A DNA stretch of 64,000 nucleotides from Paenibacillus dendrobii. GTDB lineage: Bacteria; Bacillota; Bacilli; Paenibacillales; Paenibacillaceae. The DNA is taken from assembly GCF_009807035.1 (NCBI RefSeq), contig NZ_WUBI01000001.1, forward strand, positions 620,001 to 684,000. The letters run 5' to 3'. Of this stretch, positions 8,296 to 15,805 are shown piece by piece. A program made the translations under genes and the position numbers. Within the stretch, counting starts at the first letter, position 1, and every line of letters starts with the position of its first letter. The notes below the pieces were generated by a model. That model searched no databases. It saw only the letters and a list, made by a program, of their open reading frames with translations, and was not told the DNA's origin.

Positions 8296-8443
8296 ATTTA
8301 CCCTCCTCAAATTTTAATTTTGAGGAAGTTGGCGGATTCTTATCGGCTTTCTATAACAGTGAAAGTGCATATTAAATCCTCCTCTCTAAAACATACCTAA
8401 ATAACATTCGACTAATTAGGTACTAGTTCCTCTTCCATTTCAA

Positions 8444-8459
8444 CTATCCTGTCCGTTAG
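8444..8459 (+). repeat. Repeat family II core (site c)
   Basis: CTATCCTGTCCGTTAG, one base different from site b. It separates the promoter side of the P-loop gene from the terminator of rarD. Confidence 0.7.
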
Positions 8460-8473
8460 CTTAACCCCAAACA

Positions 8474-8512
8474 GAAAACAGCCATCTCCTCCCCATCGGA
8501 AGGAAATGGCTG
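8474..8512 (-). terminator. Terminator of rarD
   Basis: CAGCCATCTCCT pairs with AGGAAATGGCTG (one mismatch). On the minus strand the stem is followed by TTTTC. It lies 20 bases from family II core c. Confidence 0.75.
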
Positions 8513-8543
8513 ATATGACGGTACCGGGCGGACGTGTTTGCCG

Positions 8544-9422
8544 TCAGCGCGCCTTCGCGAGTTTCGTGCCGCGAACCGATGCTGCAGCGTATACGACAAG
8601 CGCTGCCCAGATAAGCGCGAAGCCGATGAGAAGAACCGGTGAGACCGATTCTTTGAACACGAATACGCTCAGTAACAGCATGATCGTCGGCCCGATGTAT
8701 TGTACGAAGCCGAGCGTGGACAGCGACATCCGGGCGGCCGCTCGCGCAAAGAAAAGCAGCGGTAACGCTGTTACCACGCCGGAAAGAAGCAGTTCGACGA
8801 ACGTGGAAGCAGGTAGCGTCCATGCCGTCGTCTTTCCCACGGCGGCCAAATAGATCCAGTAGCCGAGCGCAACTGGCAGGACTACAGCCGTCTCCGACAG
8901 CAAGCCTACAGAAGCGTCTTGTCCGATCTTCTTCTTCGCGAGGCCGTACAAGCCAAACGTCGCGGCCAGTGAGATTGAGATCCATGGGAAGCGTCCGTAG
9001 TCGATGGCGATGATGAGCACCGCGGCGCCAGCGATGGCAATCGCGAGCCATTGGCCGCGGTTCGGCTTCTCACGAAGGAAGACAACCGCAAGCAGCACGT
9101 TCAGCAACGGGTTCAAATAATAGCCGAGACTTGTCTCGACGACATGGTCGTTGTTGACCGCCCAGATGAAGATGAGCCAATTTGCAGCAATCAGCAGTCC
9201 GCTAGCGGTGAGCGACAGCAGGAGCGAGCGGCTAGACACAATCCGCTTCATGTCCCCCCAGCGCCGCTGGACGGCGACGAGAATACCCATGAAGACGAAC
9301 GACCAGACAACCCGATGTGACAGAATCTCACCTGCCGGCACATCGTTAAACAACTTCCAATAAAGCGGGAGAACCCCCCACATGATATACGCGATAATAG
9401 CATTGACCAACCCATTGTTCAT
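8544..9422 (-). CDS. rarD: EamA family transporter RarD
   Basis: 292 residues with ten predicted membrane helices. The N-terminus reads NAIIAYIMWGVLPLYWKLF with SHRVVWSF, and the middle TSLGYYLNPLLNV, the conserved RarD signatures. RarD proteins are drug/metabolite-superfamily exporters of uncertain substrate. The ATG at 9422 is preferred (GAGGG 9 bases upstream) over a TTG two codons earlier. The base composition is richer in GC than the neighbouring units, so it probably has another origin. Confidence 0.88.
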   Translation of the reverse strand: MNNGLVNAIIAYIMWGVLPLYWKLFNDVPAGEILSHRVVWSFVFMGILVAVQRRWGDMKRIVSSRSLLLSLTASGLLIAANWLIFIWAVNNDHVVETSLGYYLNPLLNVLLAVVFLREKPNRGQWLAIAIAGAAVLIIAIDYGRFPWISISLAATFGLYGLAKKKIGQDASVGLLSETAVVLPVALGYWIYLAAVGKTTAWTLPASTFVELLLSGVVTALPLLFFARAAARMSLSTLGFVQYIGPTIMLLLSVFVFKESVSPVLLIGFALIWAALVVYAAASVRGTKLAKAR

Positions 9423-9643
9423 AAGCAATTTCCCTCTTCCCCACTCCGATGTCTTAACGGATTATACGCCTCGATCATCGTTTAAGTAAAGGGATTAATA
9501 TTTTGGCTACCCAAAATAATACGTTCGGTATTGTATCACTTATTATTTGGAAGGATGGTATCTCGTGTATGTACGCTTCGTTATCGTCTCCTCCACAATG
9601 TACCCAATTTTGCGTCAAAATCCTACAATGGAATCACATTTCG

Positions 9644-9672
9644 TAATGGGGTCACAATTGTGTCATTAGGCA
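9644..9672 (+). repeat. Repeat family IV half-site
   Basis: AATGGGGTCACAATTGTGTC followed by ATTAGGCAG matches the end of the palindromic element found at 63763-63856 and 18914-18990. It lies in the ~300-base gap between rarD and the HTH-methyltransferase gene, which holds no other recognised gene. Confidence 0.55.
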
Positions 9673-9703
9673 GTTAACATAACGTTTTATTTCACAAATT
9701 GAA

Positions 9704-9718
9704 TTATCCTCCGTTAAG
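9704..9718 (+). repeat. Repeat family II core (divergent)
   Basis: TTATCCTCCGTTAAG lies three bases from the stop of the HTH-methyltransferase gene. It shares the TATCCT and CCGTTA halves of the family II core, with a one- to two-base shorter centre. Confidence 0.5.
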
Positions 9719-9721
9719 TTA

Positions 9722-10540
9722 TTAAACTTTTTTGGCAATAATCTTAGTCATTGCATGTTGATGAGGGATGCTTGACGAATTACAATCAAACACCACTTCT
9801 GAACTGTCTTGGAAAAACCAATCATTATAATACGAGAGTAACTCACCAGAATGCCATCTATATGCATTCGGCTCATTTTCAGGTGGAGGTGCAATAAAAG
9901 GCTTATCAACGAACACATTTAAAATATGTAATCCATTCTTATTAGTAAACTCTTTATAATTGTCGAATATCTCACTACGATATTCAGGTTTAATATAGTG
10001 AAGAACACCACTCGAGTAGATGATGTCATAATATGAGTTTAGTCTAAAATCCAACACATCCGCTTGGAAAACATTAACCTTTACACCAACTTTCTCGGCA
10101 AGGTTTTGTGTTTTTTCAACCCCTGCACTAGATACGTCAAAGGCGGATACATCATACCCGTTTCTCGCAAAAAAGACAGCATCCTTACCTTCACCACAAC
10201 CTATATCCAATAACTTAATTTGCTTGTTTGGAGGCATTAATTGAATCACTTTGTAACACACTGAATTAGGCTCAAATCCCCAGTAATAATCGGAACGCTT
10301 ATACTCTTTTTCATAAATGGTTGTATATTTTTCTTGAGAGCTATAACCAAGAAGCTTATCTATGCTCACATTTAAAATTCTTGATATCTCTGGCAAAAGA
10401 GTTATATCAGGCATGGTCTGAATGTTTTCCCACTTTGAAATTGCTTGAAAAGAGACACCTAACTTCCCAGCCAACTCCTCCTGAGTTAACTCACTTTCCT
10501 TGCGATACCTGCTTATATTTCTAGCCAAGATTTCTTTCAT
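9722..10540 (-). CDS. XRE-type HTH domain fused to a class I methyltransferase
   Basis: 272 residues. Residues 1-65 are a Cro/CI helix-turn-helix (LTQEELAGKLGVSFQAISKWE), and residues ~85-270 a SAM-dependent methyltransferase with the glycine motif LLDIGCGEGKDAVFFA and the acidic strand VSAFD. I chose the ATG at 10540, which begins the HTH; the frame is open further up but reads as hydrophobic non-family sequence. The fusion resembles TehB-like proteins controlled by their own HTH. What it methylates is unknown. It is a single-gene unit between two boundary repeats. Confidence 0.85.
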   Translation of the reverse strand: MKEILARNISRYRKESELTQEELAGKLGVSFQAISKWENIQTMPDITLLPEISRILNVSIDKLLGYSSQEKYTTIYEKEYKRSDYYWGFEPNSVCYKVIQLMPPNKQIKLLDIGCGEGKDAVFFARNGYDVSAFDVSSAGVEKTQNLAEKVGVKVNVFQADVLDFRLNSYYDIIYSSGVLHYIKPEYRSEIFDNYKEFTNKNGLHILNVFVDKPFIAPPPENEPNAYRWHSGELLSYYNDWFFQDSSEVVFDCNSSSIPHQHAMTKIIAKKV

Positions 10541-10672
10541 CCTAATAACCACTCCTTCTTTAACACTAATTGTATTAATGATAAAGAAAAGGAACAATAA
10601 CCTAACAATTGAATGTTTGAAAATACTCAACCGACAGTTGAACTTATTACAGTTAAATTCAATGCCCACCTA

Positions 10673-10689
10673 CTAACGTTCCCTGTTAG
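10673..10689 (+). repeat. Repeat family II core (site d), overlapping a stop codon
   Basis: CTAACGTTCCCTGTTAG is an inverted CTAAC/GTTAG pair around a 7-base centre. The stop codon of the GNAT gene (10686-10688) lies inside the right arm, leaving no spacer between gene and core. Confidence 0.65.
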
Positions 10690-11267
10690 CGTAACGGCTC
10701 ATGTAATAATCGGAATTCATCTTGGAGAATAGCCATCGAGATCATATCATGAAACTTTTCATCTATATATAATGCATCTCGTTGTAACCCTTCTCGTTTA
10801 AATCCGATCTTCTCGTAGACATGGATCGCTCGTGGGTTAAAAGTATAAACGCCTAAATGAATTCGATGCAGCTTTAGTGTGTTAAATCCATACCGGAGCA
10901 TTTGAATCATAGCTTCCGTACCGTAGCCTTTACCGCGATGGTTATTGCCTTGAATTCCGATACGGATATTTGCACTCCGGTTGATTGAATCGATTTCGTT
11001 TAACACGACCTCGCCTAACAGCTCGTTTGTACTTTTTAATAAGATCATAAAATCAACACGATCGTTATTTATGACACTGATTTTCTTAATCCATGCGGCA
11101 ATTTCATCACGGGTGATTTCTATTTGTGAGCCCGTTAGCCGATTCATCTCAGGATCATGTAAAAAAGTAAGGTAATTATTCAGGTCGGACTCCTGAGCAT
11201 ATCTCAAAAGAATATCACGACCCTCGATTTGAATCTCAGTTAATTGCCCCTTCCTGTTGATTGTCAT
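10686..11267 (-). CDS. GNAT family N-acetyltransferase (RimJ/RimL type)
   Basis: 193 residues. The acetyl-CoA pyrophosphate loop is IGIQGNNHRGKGYGTEAM (residues ~102-119), followed by the RimL-type LHRIHLGVYTFNPRAIHVYEKIGFKREG. These enzymes acetylate small amines or protein N-termini; the target is unknown. GGAGGG sits 8 bases before the ATG. It resembles two other GNATs in this island (13541 and 15806) in size and strand, but they are clearly different sequences, so they are not recent duplicates. Confidence 0.9.
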   Translation of the reverse strand: MTINRKGQLTEIQIEGRDILLRYAQESDLNNYLTFLHDPEMNRLTGSQIEITRDEIAAWIKKISVINNDRVDFMILLKSTNELLGEVVLNEIDSINRSANIRIGIQGNNHRGKGYGTEAMIQMLRYGFNTLKLHRIHLGVYTFNPRAIHVYEKIGFKREGLQRDALYIDEKFHDMISMAILQDEFRLLHEPLR

Positions 11268-11341
11268 AATGTGATCCCTCCAAGAAATTAGTTGATTAAA
11301 TTTGCTTTATTATACCATGAAGATCGCAAGTAACTCATTGC

Positions 11342-11429
11342 TTTAACCTACCCGATAGCACAACGCGGCTGCCGATCCATGCCGGCAACCGCGTTGTATT
11401 TTTTTTATTAAGCTCTAGTGCCCCGTTAG
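11342..11429 (+). repeat. Two family II cores enclosing only a terminator hairpin (site e)
   Basis: TTTAACCTACCCGATAG (11342-11358) and CTCTAGTGCCCCGTTAG (11413-11429) bracket an ACGCGG-GCCG / CGGC-CCGCGT hairpin followed by eight Ts. This looks like a unit with a terminator but no gene. It sits between the GNAT gene and the HTH/DUF2975 pair. Confidence 0.65.
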
Positions 11430-11452
11430 TTTAATAAATTTGTTGTCTGTTA

Positions 11453-11671
11453 TTATTTAGTGTCTTCGTCGCTTTTATACTCCAGAATATCACCCGGCTG
11501 ACAATTCAAAGCCTTACATATCGCTTCTAATGTTGAAAAACGAACCGCTTTTGCTTTCCCGTTTTTCAGAATGGAAAGATTCGCCATAGTAATTCCAACC
11601 CGCTCCGACAGTTCTGTTACACTCATTTTCCTTTTTGCCAACATCACATCAACATTAATGATAATCGCCAT
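11453..11671 (-). CDS. Small Cro/CI-type HTH regulator (YozG-like)
   Basis: 72 residues that consist almost entirely of a helix-turn-helix: MLAKRKMSVTELSERVGITMANLSILKNGKAKAVRFSTLEAI, with CQPGDILEY at the end. The ATG at 11671 has GAGGTGATT before it. It is paired with a DUF2975 membrane gene 10 bases upstream in the transcript, the arrangement of B. subtilis yoaS-yozG. It probably controls its own operon. The signal is unknown. Confidence 0.85.
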   Translation of the reverse strand: MAIIINVDVMLAKRKMSVTELSERVGITMANLSILKNGKAKAVRFSTLEAICKALNCQPGDILEYKSDEDTK

Positions 11672-11681
11672 AATAATCACC

Positions 11682-12164
11682 TCAGATCGTTAAAGCATTT
11701 TCTGATTTAATATTAATAGCTTCTTGTAAAAGACTTTGGAGAACAGCAGCAAAAACGGCGATCACCATAGAGGCGAAAATAATGACCAATCCCATTGGTA
11801 TGAAACTTGGAGGGTCAATCTTCTGCGCCATGAGATAGTAGAGTGGCATACCTAGCAGGTACAAGGTACTGATTGTGATGGCACAGTATTTTATATTCTT
11901 TAAAGCCATAATGGATAATTCCGAGAATGCTTGGTTCTTATCAATATAGCTTAAAAGTTTAAATGCTTGATACAGAGCTAAGTAAAAAGGTATGGCTGCC
12001 GCGTACATATCGATTAAAACGAGAGATTTCATATAAGCGATATCTGGATATAATTCTCCAGCAAAACTCCCGATTTTAGGCACTAAAAAAACGCACAAAG
12101 CAAGAATTGGGATTCCAATAAGAATAACAGCCATCTTCAAAAAGAATGTTGTTCCCCGTTTCAT
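11682..12164 (-). CDS. DUF2975 family membrane protein (YoaS-like)
   Basis: 160 residues with four membrane helices: near the N-terminus (FLKMAVILIGIPILALCVFL), around residues 45-65, 95-115 and 125-150. The pattern YLALYQAFKLLSYIDKNQAFSELS between helices 2 and 3 is typical of DUF2975. The ATG at 12164 is preferred (GGGGTG upstream) over a GTG three codons earlier. It is the first gene of a two-gene unit with the small HTH protein, which is likely the regulator. Function unknown. Confidence 0.83.
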   Translation of the reverse strand: MKRGTTFFLKMAVILIGIPILALCVFLVPKIGSFAGELYPDIAYMKSLVLIDMYAAAIPFYLALYQAFKLLSYIDKNQAFSELSIMALKNIKYCAITISTLYLLGMPLYYLMAQKIDPPSFIPMGLVIIFASMVIAVFAAVLQSLLQEAINIKSENALTI

Positions 12165-12290
12165 AAAGAGCACCCCACTAATTTAATTATAAAATGACTT
12201 TAACACACGATTTATTGTTTTACAATAAATTAGTATTGCTATTAATTATATTTTTATTGATAATGGAATATCTCATTTTTAAAATCAAAA

Positions 12291-12336
12291 AACAAAGAGC
12301 ATTTCTCATTACAAAGAAATGCTCTCACTTTAAAAT
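12291..12336 (-). terminator. Terminator of the synthetase-like gene
   Basis: AGAGCATTTCT / AGAAATGCTCT is a perfect 11-bp stem with an 8-base loop. On the minus strand it is followed by TTGTTTTTTG. Confidence 0.85.
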
Positions 12337-12361
12337 GTTAAATTTAAACTTGTTCAACAAA

Positions 12362-12376
12362 ACTGACCATTAGCGA
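12362..12376 (+). repeat. Repeat family II core (divergent, site f)
   Basis: ACTGACCATTAGCG has the right-arm pattern (ATTAG) and a shortened centre. It is positioned like other cores, just past a gene's 3' end and next to its terminator. Confidence 0.4.
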
Positions 12377-12405
12377 AACGCCAATCGAGCAAAATAAGTA
12401 GAATA

Positions 12406-13353
12406 TCAAACCAATAGTCGATCCAATCCAATTGCGCTGATCAATAATCGCTCCTTCTTAGTTCCGAGCATTTTTTGTGTCCAGTCTACAAAGCCTCCAT
12501 CACCAATGTAATACTCTTTATCCTCGATAACTGTCTTTATAGTGAATTGCAGACCCTTATAGTATTGATTTTCCTTTTGAGGAGAACCTGTACTAATGAC
12601 CACATCATTTAATTCAAAACTTTCACCATAATCAGTGATTCTTGATACTAAACCCGCGCTATCTTTATATCCACCTCGCTCACTAAAAATAACCTCGATT
12701 TTGGAATTGAAGAGTGATTTGAAAATCGTTCGGTAAATTTCTATGTGCTCCCACAATGATTTTTTCTCGAAATCGTAAGATCCTTGGTCAACTCCAGAGG
12801 TCACCATACAGAATAAGTGAAAATGAGCGAGCATTCCTGGAGAATCACCAAAATACTGTGCTCGTACATGTCTATGGGTAGTACAAAATCGCATGTAATC
12901 CTCTCTTGAGGATTTATGGTATTTAATCAGATCAGCGATATGTAACGCGATAAGATTCGTCGCATCTGAAACAACTTCCGTCCCCCGAAGTGCCGAAATG
13001 ACCTTATTTTGATCGACTGTACCTACTACTGAGGTAGAGCCTAATGGGGCAACAGGTGACAACTGGAGTGGGGATACACCCTGGTTAACAGCTACTTTCA
13101 GAATATCCATCTCCAATTGTTTTAGTTGAAGCGGTTCTACATTTGCTGGATGAACAAACCGATTTTCTGTGTATCTCTTAAGTAGGTCATTCGGAGAAGA
13201 TTTTCTAACCTTCTCATTAAATACCTTCAAAAGAAGTGTATTTAGATCGCTGCTAGAAATCCGTTCTGTAAGGAGAGTTATCAAATCAGATTTCTCAAGT
13301 CTATTCAGTATTCTTTCAAGGTCTGCTGAAAGGGTAGGTTTCAAATTACTCAC
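12406..13353 (-). CDS. Hypothetical protein with class II aminoacyl-tRNA synthetase-like motifs
   Basis: 315 residues, not matched to a named family by me. Two stretches resemble the class II synthetase core: ALRGTEVVSDATNLIALHIA (near residues 122-141, like the motif 2 region of HisRS/HisZ) and ISAIGLDRLL near the C-terminus (like motif 3 G-hE/D-R). Between them lies AHFHLFCMVTSGVDQGSYDF. No anticodon-binding domain is present. It could be a stand-alone catalytic-core paralogue such as HisZ-like proteins, or a quite different protein. Single-gene unit in the island with its own terminator. Confidence 0.6.
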   Translation of the reverse strand: MSNLKPTLSADLERILNRLEKSDLITLLTERISSSDLNTLLLKVFNEKVRKSSPNDLLKRYTENRFVHPANVEPLQLKQLEMDILKVAVNQGVSPLQLSPVAPLGSTSVVGTVDQNKVISALRGTEVVSDATNLIALHIADLIKYHKSSREDYMRFCTTHRHVRAQYFGDSPGMLAHFHLFCMVTSGVDQGSYDFEKKSLWEHIEIYRTIFKSLFNSKIEVIFSERGGYKDSAGLVSRITDYGESFELNDVVISTGSPQKENQYYKGLQFTIKTVIEDKEYYIGDGGFVDWTQKMLGTKKERLLISAIGLDRLLV

Positions 13354-13440
13354 TCCTTTCTTGTCTGGATCTGTGTTGGTGACTTGCGGAATATTATATT
13401 AGGGGTATAGGAAATGGTCAACACGAATTAGCACGCCACG

Positions 13441-13520
13441 CTATCCTGCCCGTTAGCTGAATCAAGCTCGGGTTGAGGGAACGGGTCGTCAGCCACACAG
13501 CGTGAATACGGTGATATCTG
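13441..13520 (+). repeat. Partial attC-like repeat A joined to a family II core (site g)
   Basis: CTATCCTGCCCGTTAG (13441-13456) is followed by about 45 bases and then the right end of the long repeat, GCGTGAATACGGTGATATC (13500-13518). The left end seen in the longer copies (ATAACGTT) is absent, so this is a hybrid or truncated site. Confidence 0.6.
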
Positions 13521-13540
13521 ATGGGGCTGCCTTGTTCGAA

Positions 13541-14104
13541 TCAACTTATAGAATCTCGCTTTAATATTGAATACATCTTCTGATCTACAAACTTCCCCTT
13601 GATCTTTAGCTGATCTCTTAATATTCCTTCCTCAATCATTCCCACCTTCTCCATTGCTCGTCCAGATCCAATATTGTCAAAATTACATCTACCTTCAATC
13701 CTATTCAAATTTAGACTCATAAATCCATACTGAATAATTTGATTGTTCGCTTCAGTAATAATTCCTTTATTCCAAAAATCGCACGAGAGAGCAAACCCAA
13801 TTTCAGCTCTCTGATGAGCCACATCCCAGCTAATAAATCCAGTTCTCCCGATTATCCTATTTGATGTCTTATCGACTATTCCCCAATGATAAGCTTCTCT
13901 TGATTCATATTTCTTCAAAATGTATTTAATGAAATGAGTAGAATCATTGATGGACTGATGTGTTTCCCATATCGTATAAATTGTAACCTGTGGGTTAGAA
14001 GCAAAATTAAAATAATCACCAGCATCCTCTAAACTCAATCTTCTTAGATAAAGTCTATCCGTTTCAAAAATGGGTGATTCTGAAAATAACTTACTAACGT
14101 CCAT
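13541..14104 (-). CDS. GNAT family N-acetyltransferase (RimJ/RimL type)
   Basis: 187 residues starting like RimJ (SPIFETDRLYLRRLSLEDAGDYF) and containing AEIGFALSCDFWNKGIITEANNQIIQYGF, the acetyl-CoA-binding region, then LNRIEGRCNFDNIGSGRAMEKVGMIEEG. The usual Q/RxxGxG/A loop is degenerate (DFWNKGIITEA), as in many RimJ relatives. The gene is flanked by an inverted repeat of its own (13513-13530 and 14133-14150, 13 of 18 matching). Confidence 0.88.
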   Translation of the reverse strand: MDVSKLFSESPIFETDRLYLRRLSLEDAGDYFNFASNPQVTIYTIWETHQSINDSTHFIKYILKKYESREAYHWGIVDKTSNRIIGRTGFISWDVAHQRAEIGFALSCDFWNKGIITEANNQIIQYGFMSLNLNRIEGRCNFDNIGSGRAMEKVGMIEEGILRDQLKIKGKFVDQKMYSILKRDSIS

Positions 14105-14144
14105 GTAATCTCTTCTTCCATATCATTTGTTTGCAGTTCTTTCA

Positions 14145-14307
14145 GATAACGTTACCGTATTCACGAACCCTCACCGACTTAAGACATCGCCAGGTGCGGG
14201 GTGCGACGCGCGTAGTCGGTGCAGGGTTGTCCGCCTGAGATCTAGCTTCTCGAAATGCTTCGGGCGGACTAAGGGCGGCTTCAGCCGGCGTGAATACATT
14301 GTTATAG
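14145..14307 (+). repeat. attC-like structured repeat B
   Basis: The outer arms are ATAACGTTACCGTATTCACG and CGTGAATACATTGTTAT. Inside are two further stems: CCTCACCGACT with AGTCGGTGCAGG, and GTCCGCCTGA with TCGGGCGGAC, plus a short GGC/GCC hairpin. The whole would fold into a multi-branched cruciform. It separates the first GNAT and first DinB units. No convincing coding frame lies inside. Confidence 0.8.
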
Positions 14308-14369
14308 GATGTCAGTACCTTCTTCGAGATACTTATACGATTCGACTATCGTACACCTAATTTATTAGG

Positions 14370-14846
14370 TTACTTGGTTCTTTGATTCTCTTGATATGCC
14401 TTCTTTACCCTTTCAATTTGAGCAAGGTGGCCACGGACATGTTCGACGCGGAATTCCAGCAATTGCTTGAATGTGAACCGCTCCTGATCAGGATATACCC
14501 CCACTCGCTCATTTTGTTCACTAGTTAGATTGTCTAGGATTGTCTGCATACTGGAACGCAGCAATTTGAACAGAAGAAGATACTGTTCGCGGTCCAATAA
14601 ATCATACCCCAAGGTATTCGCCCATGCGTCTTGATCAAATGAAATCAGAGTCGGTTCATCTTCCGCCAAGACTTTTTTAAGTCGTGATGTTGACGAGATC
14701 TCTGAATCTGTCACATGTATGAGGATCTGATGAATGCTCCATTTATCCGGAGCAGGATTGTAATGAAGCTCCTCCTCTGTTAAACCTTCGATGGCATCCC
14801 GAAGCATTGTGTATCCTAAGGCGTATTCCTTAATTAATTCCTTCAA
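14370..14846 (-). CDS. DinB family protein
   Basis: 158 residues of a four-helix DinB/YfiT bundle, with the usual opening EGLTEEELHYNPAPDKWSIHQILIHVTDSE and a C-terminal HVRGHLAQIERVK. Three histidines (in HQILIHV and HVRGH) are candidate metal ligands. Proteins of this family are metal-binding; several act in thiol-dependent detoxification and most are uncharacterised. The start is a TTG with AAGGAGGGG 9 bases upstream. Flanked by its own inverted repeat at 14301-14319 and 14898-14915. Confidence 0.88.
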   Translation of the reverse strand: MKELIKEYALGYTMLRDAIEGLTEEELHYNPAPDKWSIHQILIHVTDSEISSTSRLKKVLAEDEPTLISFDQDAWANTLGYDLLDREQYLLLFKLLRSSMQTILDNLTSEQNERVGVYPDQERFTFKQLLEFRVEHVRGHLAQIERVKKAYQENQRTK

Positions 14847-14910
14847 TTCAAACCCCTCCTTTTTTCAAGTAAGCTCAAAGAGCAAACTAATATTATTGCG
14901 CTGATTACCT

Positions 14911-15096
14911 ATAACGTTCTTGTATTCACGACGTCCCCCCAGCTTAAGGTCACGAAGTGACCAGCCGCGATGCGGTTAGGTGGAGGGATGTGTTCGGCTG
15001 AATATGCTTCCTCGCTGCTGAAATGCCTCGTCGAGTTTACTTCGGACTCTGCCGGACCGAGGGCCGAATGGCCCGAAACGTTGATATGTTGTTATC
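14911..15096 (+). repeat. attC-like structured repeat C
   Basis: Outer arms ATAACGTTCTTGTATTCACG and ...ATATGTTGTTAT. Internal pairings include CGTCCCCCCAGC with GGTGGAGGGATG, a GGTCAC/GTGACC hairpin, TTCGGC with GCCGGA, and GGGCC/GGCCC. The left arm is nearly identical to that of repeats B and D; the internal stems are conserved in position but not in sequence. Confidence 0.8.
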
Positions 15097-15124
15097 CGAA
15101 GGAACCGACTCCGTTGAAAAACGT

Positions 15125-15619
15125 TCAATCGTTTTCTTGACTTAAACTTAGCAATTGTTTTTTGAGAAGCATTATTTGTCCAATATGATATGCATTATGA
15201 ATACATAAATTTGATACTACTCCCCACCATGGAGCATTGAAATATGAGGGGATTTCTGATATTAGTTTGAGATCTGCGCTTTCCTCAAGTGCCCTATTCC
15301 AACTATAAAAGACACTTTCGAGTCTCTGTAGGGTCTTTTTCCACTCAAGATCATTTATAGAATGTGGATTTACAAAAAACGTATCATCATTATTTATTGA
15401 GCTGTTCAATTCAAATTGCTCGGTGTTATATCTTCCTAGCCATGTCTCATTCCAGAAAATAAGATGATTCACGATCGACCAAATTGATTGTTTACTTTCA
15501 GTCTCCCATGCAGCTTGTGTTGCATTTAGATCTATTAAAATCTCATGAAGTGGAATAAACCAGCTCTTATCGTTATAACAAGCGTTTAATTGATCTAATA
15601 GAATAGATTTATAATTCAT
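15125..15619 (-). CDS. DinB family protein
   Basis: 164 residues, again a DinB-type bundle: SIWSIVNHLIFWNETWLGRY near residues 45-65 and CIHNAYHIGQIMLLKK near 137-152, with the histidines expected to bind a metal. It shares little sequence with the neighbouring DinB genes at 14370 and 16897. AGAGG precedes the ATG. Its flanking inverted repeat is very clear: GTTATCCGAAGGAACCGA at 15091-15108 against 15648-15665, 17 of 18. Confidence 0.85.
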   Translation of the reverse strand: MNYKSILLDQLNACYNDKSWFIPLHEILIDLNATQAAWETESKQSIWSIVNHLIFWNETWLGRYNTEQFELNSSINNDDTFFVNPHSINDLEWKKTLQRLESVFYSWNRALEESADLKLISEIPSYFNAPWWGVVSNLCIHNAYHIGQIMLLKKQLLSLSQEND

Positions 15620-15659
15620 ACCTATACCTCTCTTCTTGATTTATTTCTCGGTTCTTTCG

Positions 15660-15778
15660 GATAACGTTCTTGTATTCAGGACGTCCGACGAAGTCGGATG
15701 TGTCCGGCTGCCTCTGCCTCCCTGAAATCCTTCTTCCGGACCGAGGGCGTATGCCTGATGCGTGAATATCGTGTTATG
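15660..15778 (+). repeat. attC-like structured repeat D
   Basis: The shortest and cleanest copy, about 119 bases. Outer arms are ATAACGTTCTTGTATTCA and TGAATATCGTGTTAT. Inner hairpins are CGTCCGAC/GTCGGATG, GTCCGG/CCGGAC and GGGC/GCCT. The size is within the range known for integron attC sites. Confidence 0.82.
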
Positions 15779-15805
15779 TGACGTACCACACTTCCTGACT
15801 TACAT

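Noticed and set aside
8461..9051. Long minus-strand frame overlapping rarD
   Set aside because: It runs in another frame inside the clear RarD coding region, is extremely arginine-rich and has no ribosome site: a shadow of a GC-rich gene.
14911..15096. attC-like repeats as structured non-coding RNA genes or riboswitches
   Set aside because: They lie between convergently organised gene units in the same relation each time, and their outer arms continue into gene-specific inverted repeats, which a riboswitch would not explain.
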